NCBI RefSeq assembly: GCF_008709575.1
Contig: NZ_VYIK01000041.1
Location: 1 to 36,436, forward strand
DNA length: 36,436 nucleotides
Source: Mycobacterium sp.
GTDB taxonomy: Bacteria > Actinomycetota > Actinomycetes > Mycobacteriales > Mycobacteriaceae
Direction of reading: 5' to 3'
Shown here: positions 9,217 to 19,729 of the stretch, piece after piece
Layout: the number at the start of each line of letters is the position of its first letter
Position numbering within the stretch: the stretch's first letter is position 1
The notes under the pieces: model-generated
Told to the model about the DNA's origin: nothing
Databases searched by the model: none
Seen by the model: the letters and a program-made list of their open reading frames with translations, nothing else
Position numbers and translations under genes: made by a program

Positions 9217-9539
9217 CGAACCGCTTCCGAGGATTGGGGCACCACCATGTTCGACTTCGCCAGCACTTCCAGCGCGTGCAGGTAGGGACGCTGCTGTGCG
9301 TCGTCGACGCCCGCGGCGCGGCAGGCGGCCCGCACGTCGGGGTGGTCGACCAGCGACTGCACGACGGTGAGAATCGTGCGGTTTTTCAGAAACGACAGCC
9401 TGCGGGTGCCGAAGTGATACAGCAACGCACCGAATGGCTCGGGTCGCACCGCTACCTGCGGGTGCAGCCGCCATCCGGTATCGGGGTCGAACGGTGTGCG
9501 GACACCCTGGCGCGCCGGCACGGTCAGTAGACCCCGCAC
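9213..9539 (-). CDS. mftB: Mycofactocin chaperone MftB (RRE protein)
   Basis: A small (108-residue) RiPP recognition element protein that binds MftA and presents it to MftC. The recognisable core is [21 protein letters not shown], followed by [19 protein letters not shown] 9539 lies inside mftA, a 16-bp overlap. A second in-frame GTG at 9521, 2 nt after the mftA stop and about 8 nt after a GCGGGG stretch, gives 102 residues and is an equally good start. Its stop overlaps the mftC GTG, so A, B and C are translated as a coupled set. Confidence 0.93.
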   Translation of the reverse strand: MRGLLTVPARQGVRTPFDPDTGWRLHPQVAVRPEPFGALLYHFGTRRLSFLKNRTILTVVQSLVDHPDVRAACRAAGVDDAQQRPYLHALEVLAKSNMVVPQSSEAVR

Positions 9540-9619
9540 ATGCCGTCGATGGATATCTCTTCGACCAGGGTTTCGGTGACGAGTTCGGTGTCGGTGTCGA
9601 GCTGCTGGCTGGGCTCCAT
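9524..9619 (-). CDS. mftA: Mycofactocin precursor peptide MftA
   Basis: A 31-residue ribosomal precursor peptide, the substrate of MftB/MftC. Translation from ATG 9619 (minus strand) gives an acidic leader beginning [14 protein letters not shown] and the diagnostic C-terminus IDGMCGVY. The last two residues, Val-Tyr, are cross-linked and excised to become the redox core of mycofactocin. A GAAAGG ribosome site lies about 8 nt upstream. It is the first gene of the operon and overlaps mftB. Position, length and C-terminus make the identification secure even though the gene is so short. Confidence 0.96.
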   Translation of the reverse strand: MEPSQQLDTDTELVTETLVEEISIDGMCGVY

Positions 9620-9673
9620 GGAGTTGCCTTTCCCGTCCGGGCCCGACAATGTGAGTCGAGCTGAGTGCTCGTC

Positions 9674-9694
9674 AGGATATGGCATCGAGTGCCA
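9674..9694. promoter_or_regulatory. mftA promoter with candidate MftR operator
   Basis: The 104-bp mftA-mftR intergenic region contains TGGCA-TCGAG-TGCCA (9680-9694), an inverted repeat with 5-bp arms. Directly next to it is a minus-strand TATCCT (9679-9674) that fits a -10 element for mftA and would give a leader of about 48 nt. An operator at this place would let MftR block mftA transcription. The assignment is inference from position and symmetry. If mftR instead started at ATG 9679 the repeat would lie inside its coding region. Confidence 0.42.
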
Positions 9695-9723
9695 GAATGG
9701 AAGGCCGGTCGCTGAGGAGTGTC

Positions 9724-10305
9724 ATGCTGGCGGAATCGCGGGTGGGCCGGCGTCGCGCGACGACGCCGCACCACATCACCGACGTGGCGCTGGAGCTGTT
9801 CGCGGCACGAGGCTTTACCGAGGTCAGCGTCGACGACGTTGCACAGGCCGCCGGGATCGCCCGCCGCACGCTGTTCCGCTATTACGCATCGAAGAATGCC
9901 ATTCCCTGGGGCGACTTCGACGCGCACCTGCAGCATTTGCGCGAACTGCTCGACGCCGTGGAGCCGCAGGTGCCGTTGGGTGCGGCACTGCGGGCGGCGC
10001 TGCTGGCGTTCAACACGTTCGACGAGTCCGAAACCACGCGGCACCGGCAGCGCATGCGGGTTATCCTGCAAACCCCGGAATTACAGGCGTATTCGATGAC
10101 GATGTACGCGGGCTGGCGTGCGGTCGTTGCGGAATTCGTCGCCCGCCGGTGCGCCGTGTCACCCACTGACCTGGTTCCCCAAACCGTTGCCTGGACCATG
10201 CTCGGCGTCGCCTTGAGTGCTTACGAGCACTGGCTGGACGACGAGTCGGTCTCGTTGCCACAAGCACTGGGCGAGGCATTCGACGTCGTCGCTGCCGGGC
10301 TGTGA
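9724..10305 (+). CDS. mftR: Mycofactocin system TetR regulator MftR
   Basis: A 193-residue TetR-family repressor, divergent from mftA. The N-terminal helix-turn-helix spans roughly residues 14-60 ([14 protein letters not shown], then [30 protein letters not shown]), which is the characteristic MftR DNA-binding region. MftR in M. smegmatis is reported to respond to long-chain acyl-CoA, so the ligand may report lipid status. ATG 9724 is preceded by GAGGAG (9714-9719). In-frame ATGs at 9697 and 9679 would add 9 or 15 residues and lack a clear ribosome site. It ends 39 bp from the convergent flavoprotein gene. Confidence 0.93.
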   Translation: MLAESRVGRRRATTPHHITDVALELFAARGFTEVSVDDVAQAAGIARRTLFRYYASKNAIPWGDFDAHLQHLRELLDAVEPQVPLGAALRAALLAFNTFDESETTRHRQRMRVILQTPELQAYSMTMYAGWRAVVAEFVARRCAVSPTDLVPQTVAWTMLGVALSAYEHWLDDESVSLPQALGEAFDVVAAGL

Positions 10306-10344
10306 CCACCGGCCGCGCCGCGGTGCTGCCGGCCCGTTGCGCGG

Positions 10345-11535
10345 TTAGCCTAACAACTGCGAAATAGGAGCTTCGGCAGCGATTTCAGCGCGCGTCTTCA
10401 TGACCCGTGCGGGCATACCCGCGCCGACGACACCGGCCACCACGCCGTCTCGCTCGTAATACGCCAGGAACTTGCGGCCGTCGTCCTCGACCAGATGCAC
10501 TATGTCGGTGGCTTCCGGCCGGCCCAGACACTGGATCTTGACGTCGTACTGGTCGCTCCAGAAGTAGGGGACGACGACCGTCGAGGGCACCTTCTCGCCG
10601 AGGAGCGCGGGCACCATGACGCGGGCCTGTTCGGCGACGTTACTCCAATGTTCCACCCGCGCAGGATATCCCCGCGCGTCGCGCCAGGCGGCAACGTCAC
10701 CGGCCGCCCAGACGTTTGACGCGCTGGTGCGTCCGATCCGGTCGCAGATCACGCCATTGCCGAGCGCGACCCCGCTGCCCTGCAGCCAGTCGGTCGCCGG
10801 TCGCGATCCGATGCCGACGACTACCAGGTCGGTCGAGATCTCGGTGCCGTCGGTCAACACCACGGTGTCGACCCGACCGCGACCATGAACCGTTGCCACC
10901 CCGACCCCGGAGCGCACGTCGACCCCCTCGGCCCGGTGCAGCCGGGCGACCAGCCTGCCGATCTGCGCGCCGAGCACGGCTGCCAGTGGCGCGGGCTGCG
11001 GCTCGACCAGCACGACGTCGACGCCGAGACCTCGCAGGCTGGCCGCCACCTCGCAGCCGATGAAGCCGGCGCCGACGACCACAACGTGCCGGGCCGCTGA
11101 CGCGTCCCGGCGCAGCGCGAGGCTCTCGTCCAACGACCGCAGTACCCGGATGCCGTCCAGGTCGGGGACGTCGGGGATGCGGCGCGGAACCAGGCCGGTG
11201 GCGATCACCAGCTGGTCATAGCCGAGCACGGTGTCGTCGGAGAGAGTGACCGTGTGTTCCTTGGTGTCCAGGCCCGCGGCGGCCGACCCCAGCCGCAGCG
11301 TGATGTTGTTGGCGTCGTAGAACTCCCGTGGTTTGAGCGTGACCTTGCAGCCGGGGTCGTCGACCTCGCCGCGCAATACCTCTTTGGACAGCGGCGGTCG
11401 GTCGTAGGGCAGATGCACCTCGTCGCTGACGATGGTCAGCGGACCGGTGTAGCACCCCCGACGCAGTTGTTCGGCGATCCGGGCGGCCGCCAACCCCCCG
11501 CCGACGATCAGGATTCCGTTGCCAGTGGTCGTCAC
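10345..11535 (-). CDS. Ferredoxin/rubredoxin reductase-like FAD protein
   Basis: A 396-residue FAD/NAD(P)-dependent pyridine nucleotide-disulphide-type oxidoreductase of the ferredoxin reductase group, resembling H37Rv Rv0688. It has an N-terminal FAD Rossmann motif (IVGGGLAAARIAEQL), the segment LPYDRPPLSKEVL typical of putidaredoxin-reductase-like enzymes, a second dinucleotide-binding motif VVVVGAGFIGCEVA for NAD(P)H, and the FAD-contact VWAAGDVA. GTG 11535 starts 7 nt after the stop of the Lrp gene, so both are probably one transcript. It could feed electrons to a ferredoxin serving the P450 at 1821-3071, but no ferredoxin gene is present here, so that is only a possibility. Confidence 0.88.
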   Translation of the reverse strand: MTTTGNGILIVGGGLAAARIAEQLRRGCYTGPLTIVSDEVHLPYDRPPLSKEVLRGEVDDPGCKVTLKPREFYDANNITLRLGSAAAGLDTKEHTVTLSDDTVLGYDQLVIATGLVPRRIPDVPDLDGIRVLRSLDESLALRRDASAARHVVVVGAGFIGCEVAASLRGLGVDVVLVEPQPAPLAAVLGAQIGRLVARLHRAEGVDVRSGVGVATVHGRGRVDTVVLTDGTEISTDLVVVGIGSRPATDWLQGSGVALGNGVICDRIGRTSASNVWAAGDVAAWRDARGYPARVEHWSNVAEQARVMVPALLGEKVPSTVVVPYFWSDQYDVKIQCLGRPEATDIVHLVEDDGRKFLAYYERDGVVAGVVGAGMPARVMKTRAEIAAEAPISQLLG

Positions 11536-11542
11536 GTGCAGT

Positions 11543-12037
11543 TCATACCTGACGATGATCGCCGCCGCCGACAGCGGTGCCCGACCCGCGGCCGGACCGG
11601 GATCGGTCGATCAGATCCGACAGCACCACGATGCTTTCGGTGCGGTCGATGGCCGCGCTGGTGCGGATCCGCTCCAGCGCCTGCTCCAGGTGATGCATGT
11701 CGCGGGCCAGCACGTGCAGAATCGCGTCGGAGGTCCCCGTCACCGTCGCGGCGTTGACCACCTCCGGGATGTCCACCCAGGCGCGTCGCAGCTCGTCGGG
11801 CGCTATCCGGCCCTGGCAGTACACCTGAACGTAGGCCTCGGTGTTCCAGCCCAAGGCGTTGCGGTCGATGACCGTGGTGAATCCCCTGATCACGCCGTTA
11901 GCGAGCATCCTGTCGACGCGGCGCTTGACCGCCGGGGCCGACAGGTTCACCCGCGCACCGATCTCGGCGAACGTCGCGCGGGCATGCTCGCTGAGTTCGG
12001 CGAGAATCTGTTCGTCGATGTCGTCCAAGCGGTCCAT
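11543..12037 (-). CDS. Lrp/AsnC-family transcriptional regulator
   Basis: A 164-residue amino-acid-responsive regulator. The N-terminal winged helix-turn-helix is clear (DDIDEQILAELSEHARATFAEIG, then SAPAVKRRVDRMLANGVIRGF), followed by the RAM ligand-binding domain (YVQVYC through VVLSDLI). A glycine/arginine-rich tail of about 15 residues ends the protein. ATG 12037 has GGAAGG about 8 nt upstream. It is divergent from the dihydrolase/rocD operon across 124 bp. It resembles Rv2324, which stands next to the same two enzyme genes in H37Rv, so it probably senses arginine or ornithine and controls that operon and itself. Confidence 0.92.
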   Translation of the reverse strand: MDRLDDIDEQILAELSEHARATFAEIGARVNLSAPAVKRRVDRMLANGVIRGFTTVIDRNALGWNTEAYVQVYCQGRIAPDELRRAWVDIPEVVNAATVTGTSDAILHVLARDMHHLEQALERIRTSAAIDRTESIVVLSDLIDRSRSGRGSGTAVGGGDHRQV

Positions 12038-12057
12038 CGTCGACCGTCACCCTTCCA

Positions 12058-12154
12058 ACGCAACAAACTGCCGAAAACACGATTTCTACGCAACATAATT
12101 TAACCAGAAACGCAATAGACGGCGACTCATTGCGATTACGAGGCCTCGTAGCAT
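12058..12154. promoter_or_regulatory. Divergent control region of lrp and the arginine operon
   Basis: This region is AT-rich compared with its neighbours and dense in symmetry. ACGCAA occurs at 12058, 12088 and 12110, the last two 22 bp (about two helical turns) apart. CGCAAT at 12111-12116 faces an inverted ATTGCG at 12129-12134. TACGAGGCCTCGTA at 12137-12150 is a perfect 14-bp palindrome. TAGCAT at 12149-12154 fits a -10 element and ends 7 nt before the GTG at 12162, which points to a leaderless transcript. The palindrome abuts that -10. Multiple phased half-sites are what Lrp/AsnC proteins usually bind. Confidence 0.55.
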
Positions 12155-12161
12155 TGGTGCT

Positions 12162-13019
12162 GTGACGATTTCCGAGGTCGTCAGCCAGGTTGTCGCCCCG
12201 CCGCAGCCGCGCCGGGAACGCAGGGCACGCCCGCGCCACTACGTGATGACCGCGCCCCGGTTCTTCGCCGTCGACTACGCGATAAACCCGTGGATGGACA
12301 CCGGCGTCGCGGTCGACGTCGACGTCGCGACCGCGCAGTGGGAACACCTGCGCGACACCTACCTCCGACTGGGCCACCGGGTCGACCTGGTCGACCCGGT
12401 GCCCGGCCTGCCCGACATGGTCTATGCCGCCAACGGCGGACTGATCGTGGGCCGAAAGGCCATTGTCGCCCGGTTCAAGTATCCGCAGCGCGCCAAGGAG
12501 TCGATCGCCTACGCGCAGTGGATGAGCGCCGCCGGCTATCGCCCGATCCGCACCAGACATGTCAACGAGGGCCAGGGCGACCTGTTGGTCGCCGGGGGCA
12601 TCGTGTTGGCCGGCAGCGGTTTTCGTACCGACGTACGAGCTCACGCCGAGATCGCCGAGATCCTGGGGATGCCCGTGGTCAGCCTGGAATTGGTCGATCC
12701 GTACCTCTACCATCTCGACACCGCGCTGGCGGTGCTCGACGAGACGACGATCGCCTACTACCCACCCGCTTTCACCCCGACGTCGCGCGCGCGGCTGGAC
12801 GCGCTGTTCGCGGAGGCGATCGTGGTCGGCAGGGCCGACGCCTACGCGCTGGGGCTCAACGCGGTCTGCGACGGCTACCACGTGGTGCACCCGGCCGCTG
12901 CGCGCGGCTTCGCCGAACAGCTCTATCACGCCGGCTTCGACCCCATCGGAGTCGATCTGTCCGAGTTGCTCAAGGCCGGCGGGTCGGTGAAGTGCTGCAC
13001 CTTGGAGGTGCACCCGTGA
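12162..13019 (+). CDS. Arginine dihydrolase / DDAH-like guanidine-modifying enzyme
   Basis: A 285-residue enzyme of the amidinotransferase/guanidine-modifying superfamily, similar to Rv2323c, which is usually named dimethylarginine dimethylaminohydrolase. Visible catalytic elements are INPWM with Asn42, DMVYAANGG with Asn91, NEGQGD at 135-140, His184 in YLYHLD, and the nucleophile at Cys278/279 in SVKCCTLE. The paired asparagines 49 residues apart match what I recall for cyanobacterial arginine dihydrolase ArgZ, which turns arginine directly into ornithine, ammonia and CO2. I therefore prefer an arginine-to-ornithine role over DDAH. GTG 12162 follows a leaderless-type -10. The stop overlaps the rocD GTG, so the two enzymes are translationally coupled. 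Confidence 0.82.
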   Translation: MTISEVVSQVVAPPQPRRERRARPRHYVMTAPRFFAVDYAINPWMDTGVAVDVDVATAQWEHLRDTYLRLGHRVDLVDPVPGLPDMVYAANGGLIVGRKAIVARFKYPQRAKESIAYAQWMSAAGYRPIRTRHVNEGQGDLLVAGGIVLAGSGFRTDVRAHAEIAEILGMPVVSLELVDPYLYHLDTALAVLDETTIAYYPPAFTPTSRARLDALFAEAIVVGRADAYALGLNAVCDGYHVVHPAAARGFAEQLYHAGFDPIGVDLSELLKAGGSVKCCTLEVHP

Positions 13020-14248
13020 CCATAGCGGACACCGCCGCGACCGCCGCCGCTATTGCCCTTGACGAGCGCCACGCCGCACACAACTATGCGCCGCTACCGG
13101 TGGTGGCCGCCCGGGCGCACGGGGTGTGGATCGTCGACGTCGAGGGTCGCCGTTATCTGGACTTCCTGGCGGCCTACTCGGCGATGAACTTCGGGCATTG
13201 CAACCCCGAGATCGCTGCGGCCGCACACGCCCAGCTCGACGAGATGACCCTGGTCAGCAGGGCAGTACACGCCGAGCAGCTCGGACCGTTTTGCGCCGCG
13301 CTGTCCGCGCTGTGCGGCAAGGACATGGTGTTGCCGATGAATAGCGGCGCCGAAGCGGTGGAAAGCGCGCTCAAGGTAGCGCGCAAATGGGGCTGCGAGG
13401 TCAAGGGCGTCCCACCCGGAACAGCTAATGTCATCGTCGCCGACAACAACTTTCATGGCCGAACCATCAGCATCGTCAGTTTTTCCTCCGATGCCCGGGC
13501 ACGCCACGGCTTCGGCCCGTTCACGCCGGGCTTCCGATCGGTGCCGTTCGGTGACGCCGACGCGGTGGCAGCGGCCATCGACGAGCACACCGTCGCGGTG
13601 CTGCTAGAGCCGATTCAGGGCGAGGCGGGCATCATCGTGCCCCCTGACCATTATCTGCCCGCAGTGCGCGCGATCTGCACACAACGCAACGTGCTGATGA
13701 TCGCCGACGAGATCCAGTCCGGTCTGGCCCGCACCGGGAAGACGTTCGCCTGCGACCACTGGGGTGTGGTACCCGATGTGTATGTGCTGGGCAAGGCGCT
13801 CGGTGGCGGTGTGCTGCCATTGTCGGCGGTGGTGGCCGACCGCGACATCCTCGGTGTTCTGCACCCCGGTGAACACGGCTCGACTTTCGGTGGGAATCCG
13901 CTCGCGGCGGCAATCGGCAGCACCGTGGTTTCAATGCTGACCCGTGGCGAATTTCAAAGGCGATCAGCCGAACTCGGTAAACACCTACACGCTCGCCTGC
14001 AGGAATTGATCGGCCACGGTGTGCTAGCGGTGCGAGGTCTGGGCCTTTGGGCCGGCGTCGACGTCGATCCGCGCATCGGCACCGGCGAACAGCTGAGTCT
14101 GCGGCTCGCCGAGCGCAGCGTCCTGGTCAAGCACACCCGTGGATCGACCTTACGGTTCGCTCCACCCCTTGTGATCTCCGAAGACGAGATTGATTGGGGT
14201 ATAGGCCAATTCGCTGAAGTCCTGGCAGAAGGAGCGTGCTTCGCCTGA
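13016..14248 (+). CDS. rocD: Ornithine aminotransferase RocD (intact)
   Basis: A 410-residue class III PLP aminotransferase converting ornithine and 2-oxoglutarate to glutamate-5-semialdehyde and glutamate. NSGAEAVESA (109-118), NNFHGRT (144-150), the phosphate/pyridine-contacting Asp231 in IADEIQSG, the Schiff-base lysine Lys260 in YVLGKALGGG, and STFGGNPL are all present in one uninterrupted frame. In H37Rv the corresponding gene is split by a frameshift into rocD1 and rocD2; here it is whole. GTG 13016 overlaps the stop of the upstream dihydrolase gene as GTGA. The open frame extends further upstream, but only as antisense-like translation of the dihydrolase gene. It ends 7 bp from the convergent SDR. 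Confidence 0.95.
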   Translation: MTIADTAATAAAIALDERHAAHNYAPLPVVAARAHGVWIVDVEGRRYLDFLAAYSAMNFGHCNPEIAAAAHAQLDEMTLVSRAVHAEQLGPFCAALSALCGKDMVLPMNSGAEAVESALKVARKWGCEVKGVPPGTANVIVADNNFHGRTISIVSFSSDARARHGFGPFTPGFRSVPFGDADAVAAAIDEHTVAVLLEPIQGEAGIIVPPDHYLPAVRAICTQRNVLMIADEIQSGLARTGKTFACDHWGVVPDVYVLGKALGGGVLPLSAVVADRDILGVLHPGEHGSTFGGNPLAAAIGSTVVSMLTRGEFQRRSAELGKHLHARLQELIGHGVLAVRGLGLWAGVDVDPRIGTGEQLSLRLAERSVLVKHTRGSTLRFAPPLVISEDEIDWGIGQFAEVLAEGACFA

Positions 14249-14255
14249 CCGGACG

Positions 14256-15092
<837 letters not shown>

Positions 15093-16283
15093 TTACTTGA
15101 TGATCTTGGTGACCCGCCCGGCGCCGACGGTGCGGCCGCCCTCGCGAATCGCAAAGCGCAAGCCCTCGTCCATGGCGACAGGCTGGATCAGCTTCACCGA
15201 GATCTCGGTGTTGTCACCGGGCATCACCATCTCGGTGCCCTCCGGCAGCGTCACCACACCGGTCACGTCGGTGGTGCGGAAGTAGAACTGCGGACGGTAG
15301 TTGGTGAAGAACGGCGTGTGCCGACCGCCCTCGTCCTTGGACAAGATGTAGACCTGGCCCTCGAACTCGGTATGCGGGGTCGTCGTGCCGGGCTTGGTCA
15401 CCACCTGGCCACGTTCGACGTCTTCCCGCTTGACACCACGCAGCAGCAAACCGACGTTATCCCCGGCCTGACCCTGGTCGAGCAGCTTGCGGAACATCTC
15501 CACACCGGTGACCGTGGTCTTGGTGGTCTGCGGCCGGATCCCGACGATCTCGACTTCCTCGTTGACGTTGATGACACCGCGCTCGACGCGGCCGGTGACG
15601 ACGGTGCCCCGGCCGGTGATGGTGAACACGTCCTCGACCGGCATCAGGAATGGCTTGTCGGTGTCGCGGACGGGGTCCGGAATCGACTCGTCGACCGCAT
15701 CCATGAGCTGCTGCACGGACTCGACCCACTTGGGGTCACCTTCGAGAGCCTTGAGCGCCGATACCCTGACGACCGGGGCGTCCTCGTCGAACTCCTGGGC
15801 CGCGAGCAGCTCGCGGACCTCCATCTCGACCAGTTCGAGGAGCTCTTCGTCGTCGACCATGTCGGCCTTGTTCAGCGCCACCAGGATGTAGGGCACCCCG
15901 ACCTGGCGGGCCAGCAGCACGTGCTCGCGGGTCTGCGGCATGGGGCCGTCGGTAGCGGCGACCACCAGGATCGCCCCGTCCATCTGGGCGGCGCCGGTGA
16001 TCATGTTCTTGATGTAGTCGGCGTGGCCCGGGGCGTCGACGTGTGCGTAGTGGCGCTTCTCGGTCTGATACTCCACGTGCGCGATGTTGATGGTGATACC
16101 CCGCTGACGCTCCTCCGGCGCGTTGTCGATCTGGTCGAACGCCTTCGTCTCGTTCAAATCGGGGAACTTGTCGTGCAGGACCTTGGTGATAGCCGCGGTC
16201 AGCGTGGTCTTGCCGTGGTCAACGTGACCAATGGTCCCGATGTTGACGTGCGGCTTCGTCCGCTCGAACTTCGCCTTCGCCAC
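15093..16283 (-). CDS. tuf: Elongation factor Tu
   Basis: EF-Tu delivers aminoacyl-tRNA to the ribosome as a GTPase. It is 396 residues, the usual mycobacterial length, with the P-loop GHVDHGKTT, the switch II motif [12 protein letters not shown] for guanine recognition, and the C-terminal barrel domains ending [14 protein letters not shown] 16283 has a strong AGGAGG ribosome site about 8 nt upstream. It is the last gene of the str operon, 195 bp downstream of fusA, a gap that contains a repeat and could hold a separate tuf promoter. Confidence 0.98.
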   Translation of the reverse strand: MAKAKFERTKPHVNIGTIGHVDHGKTTLTAAITKVLHDKFPDLNETKAFDQIDNAPEERQRGITINIAHVEYQTEKRHYAHVDAPGHADYIKNMITGAAQMDGAILVVAATDGPMPQTREHVLLARQVGVPYILVALNKADMVDDEELLELVEMEVRELLAAQEFDEDAPVVRVSALKALEGDPKWVESVQQLMDAVDESIPDPVRDTDKPFLMPVEDVFTITGRGTVVTGRVERGVINVNEEVEIVGIRPQTTKTTVTGVEMFRKLLDQGQAGDNVGLLLRGVKREDVERGQVVTKPGTTTPHTEFEGQVYILSKDEGGRHTPFFTNYRPQFYFRTTDVTGVVTLPEGTEMVMPGDNTEISVKLIQPVAMDEGLRFAIREGGRTVGAGRVTKIIK

Positions 16284-16395
16284 TTCTTTGTCCTCCTGGA
16301 CTTGTTGGTGCTTATTAAAGCAGTGTTGATGTGTTCAGTTGTGCCCCGGCAGTGACCGGGCAAGGGTACTCCCTGGCTCCGATGTGCCCGTTACC

Positions 16396-16478
16396 CGGCT
16401 CCTCACTCGTAAGCTTCGCTTACTCGCCCGTCGCCTTCGCGCGACCCCATTGCTCGGCTCCTCACTCGTAAGCTTCGC

Positions 16479-16500
<22 letters not shown>
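16396..16500. repeat. Two-copy 46-bp direct repeat at the fusA 3' end
   Basis: Positions 16396-16441 and 16455-16500 are identical over 46 bp, with a 59-bp period and a 13-bp unique spacer. The fusA-proximal copy (16455-16500) includes the last six sense codons and stop codon of fusA; the other copy is noncoding. Each copy holds a perfect hairpin, GTAAGC-TTC-GCTTAC (plus strand 16409-16423 and 16468-16482). In the fusA mRNA the stop codon lies in the stem. This looks like a tandem duplication and could vary in copy number. Confidence 0.9.
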
Positions 16501-18593
<2,093 letters not shown>

Positions 18594-18641
18594 AGAAGTC
18601 TTCCCACTTTCGATTGCTCAGTTGCTGTCTTTTTGGCCTCC

Positions 18642-18673
18642 GGCAGCGCTGCCAGATGGCGCCGCCCGGCGCC
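18642..18673 (-). other. Two stem-loops in the rpsG-fusA gap
   Basis: GGCGCC-GCCC-GGCGCC (18658-18673) and the perfect palindrome GGCAGCGCTGCC (18642-18653) lie 3 bp after the rpsG stop. On the transcribed strand no U-run follows, so they are not classical terminators. They may act as a partial attenuator or an RNA processing/stability element between S7 and EF-G. Confidence 0.4.
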
Positions 18674-18675
18674 GA

Positions 18676-19146
18676 CTACCAGCGATAGTGCGCGAAGGCG
18701 CGGTTGGCCTCGGCCATCTTGTGGGTGTCCTCACGCCTTTTGACGGAGGCTCCGAGGCCATTGCTGGCATCCAGAATCTCGTTTGCCAGGCGCTCGACCA
18801 TGGTCTTTTCCCGGCGCTGCCGCGAGTAGTTGACCAGCCAGCGCAGCGCCAGGGTGGTGGAGCGGTCCGGCCGCACCTCGACAGGCACCTGGTAGGTGGC
18901 ACCACCGACGCGGCGGCTGCGAACCTCCAGCGCCGGCTTGACGTTGTCGAGAGCCCGCTTGAGGGTGATGACCGGGTCGGTGCCGGTCTTTTCGCGAGCC
19001 TGTTCGAGCGCACCATAGACAATGCGCTCGGCGAGGGATTTCTTCCCCTTGAGAAGAACCTTGTTCACCAGCTGGGTGACCAGCTGCGATCCGTAGACCG
19101 GGTCGTTGACCAGCGGACGCTTGGGCGCTGGTCCCTTGCGCGGCAT
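18676..19146 (-). CDS. rpsG: Ribosomal protein S7
   Basis: Small-subunit protein S7, which nucleates assembly of the 30S head. It is 156 residues, starting [21 protein letters not shown] and ending NRAFAHYRW, with the conserved [13 protein letters not shown] beta-hairpin region. The ATG shares one base with the rpsL stop (TGATG), giving translational coupling, as usual in the str operon. Confidence 0.98.
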   Translation of the reverse strand: MPRKGPAPKRPLVNDPVYGSQLVTQLVNKVLLKGKKSLAERIVYGALEQAREKTGTDPVITLKRALDNVKPALEVRSRRVGGATYQVPVEVRPDRSTTLALRWLVNYSRQRREKTMVERLANEILDASNGLGASVKRREDTHKMAEANRAFAHYRW

Positions 19147-19520
19147 CAGCTCTTCTCCTTCTTGGCGCCGTAGCGGCTGCGAGCCTGCTTGCGGTTTTTG
19201 ACACCCTGGGTGTCCAGCGAGCCGCGGATGATCTTGTAGCGCACACCCGGCAGGTCCTTGACTCGACCGCCGCGCACCAGCACCATCGAATGCTCCTGCA
19301 GGTTGTGGCCCTCACCGGGGATGTAGGCGGTGACCTCGACCTGGCTGGTCAGCTTGACGCGCGCCACTTTGCGAAGGGCCGAGTTCGGCTTCTTCGGGGT
19401 GGTGGTGTACACGCGAGTGCATACCCCACGACGCTGCGGGCTGCCCTTGAGGGCCGCGGTCTTGACCTTGGCGATCTTGTCGCGGCGCCCCTTGCGGACC
19501 AGCTGCTGAATGGTTGGCAT
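19146..19520 (-). CDS. rpsL: Ribosomal protein S12
   Basis: S12, the decoding-centre protein of the 30S subunit, 124 residues from ATG 19520 ([15 protein letters not shown]). The in-frame extension to 19571 is not part of the family. Lys43 (in TPKKPNS) and Lys88 (in GGRVKDLPG), the positions whose changes cause streptomycin resistance in mycobacteria, are both unaltered lysine. It is first in the rpsL-rpsG-fusA-tuf operon, with a promoter candidate about 180 bp upstream. Confidence 0.98.
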
Positions 19521-19652
19521 CTCCCGGCTTCCTGTGTAAAGACTCTGTACTTCAGTTATGCCCCGCCTCACTACCCTGCGGCCGGGCGCGTCGCACGCGG
19601 TTGGCCGCGGATCACCCGTGGCGGCATGGACATGCGAATTGGCCCGGCGTGC

Positions 19653-19674
19653 GCGCCCTAATCAGCTAGGGCGC
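19653..19674 (-). other. Perfect stem-loop in the rpsL leader
   Basis: GCGCCCTA (19653-19660) and TAGGGCGC (19667-19674) pair perfectly around a 6-nt loop. The hairpin lies downstream of the candidate promoter at 19700-19729, so it would be in the 5' untranslated RNA, about 130 nt ahead of the rpsL ATG. No U-tract follows. It may be an attenuator or a protein-binding leader element, or a terminator for the upstream echA operon. Confidence 0.5.
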
Positions 19675-19699
19675 CACCTGCGGCCAGGCGCGAGCTTCA

Positions 19700-19729
19700 A
19701 CAATACCTGCCGCCGGTCAGGCAGGTCAA
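19700..19729 (-). promoter_or_regulatory. Candidate str operon promoter
   Basis: TTGACC (19729-19724) and TATTGT (19705-19700) on the minus strand are separated by 18 bp, a good SigA-type arrangement, predicting a start near 19693 and a leader of about 170 nt. The spacer is filled by a perfect inverted repeat, ACCTGCC (19705-19711) and GGCAGGT (19720-19726). The rest of the 287-bp gap between echA5 and rpsL has no visible gene. Confidence 0.55.

Noticed and set aside
9217..10071. Upstream extension of MftC to nearly 680 residues
   Set aside because: It runs through mftB, mftA and antisense to mftR. GTG 9216 overlapping the mftB stop gives the family length.
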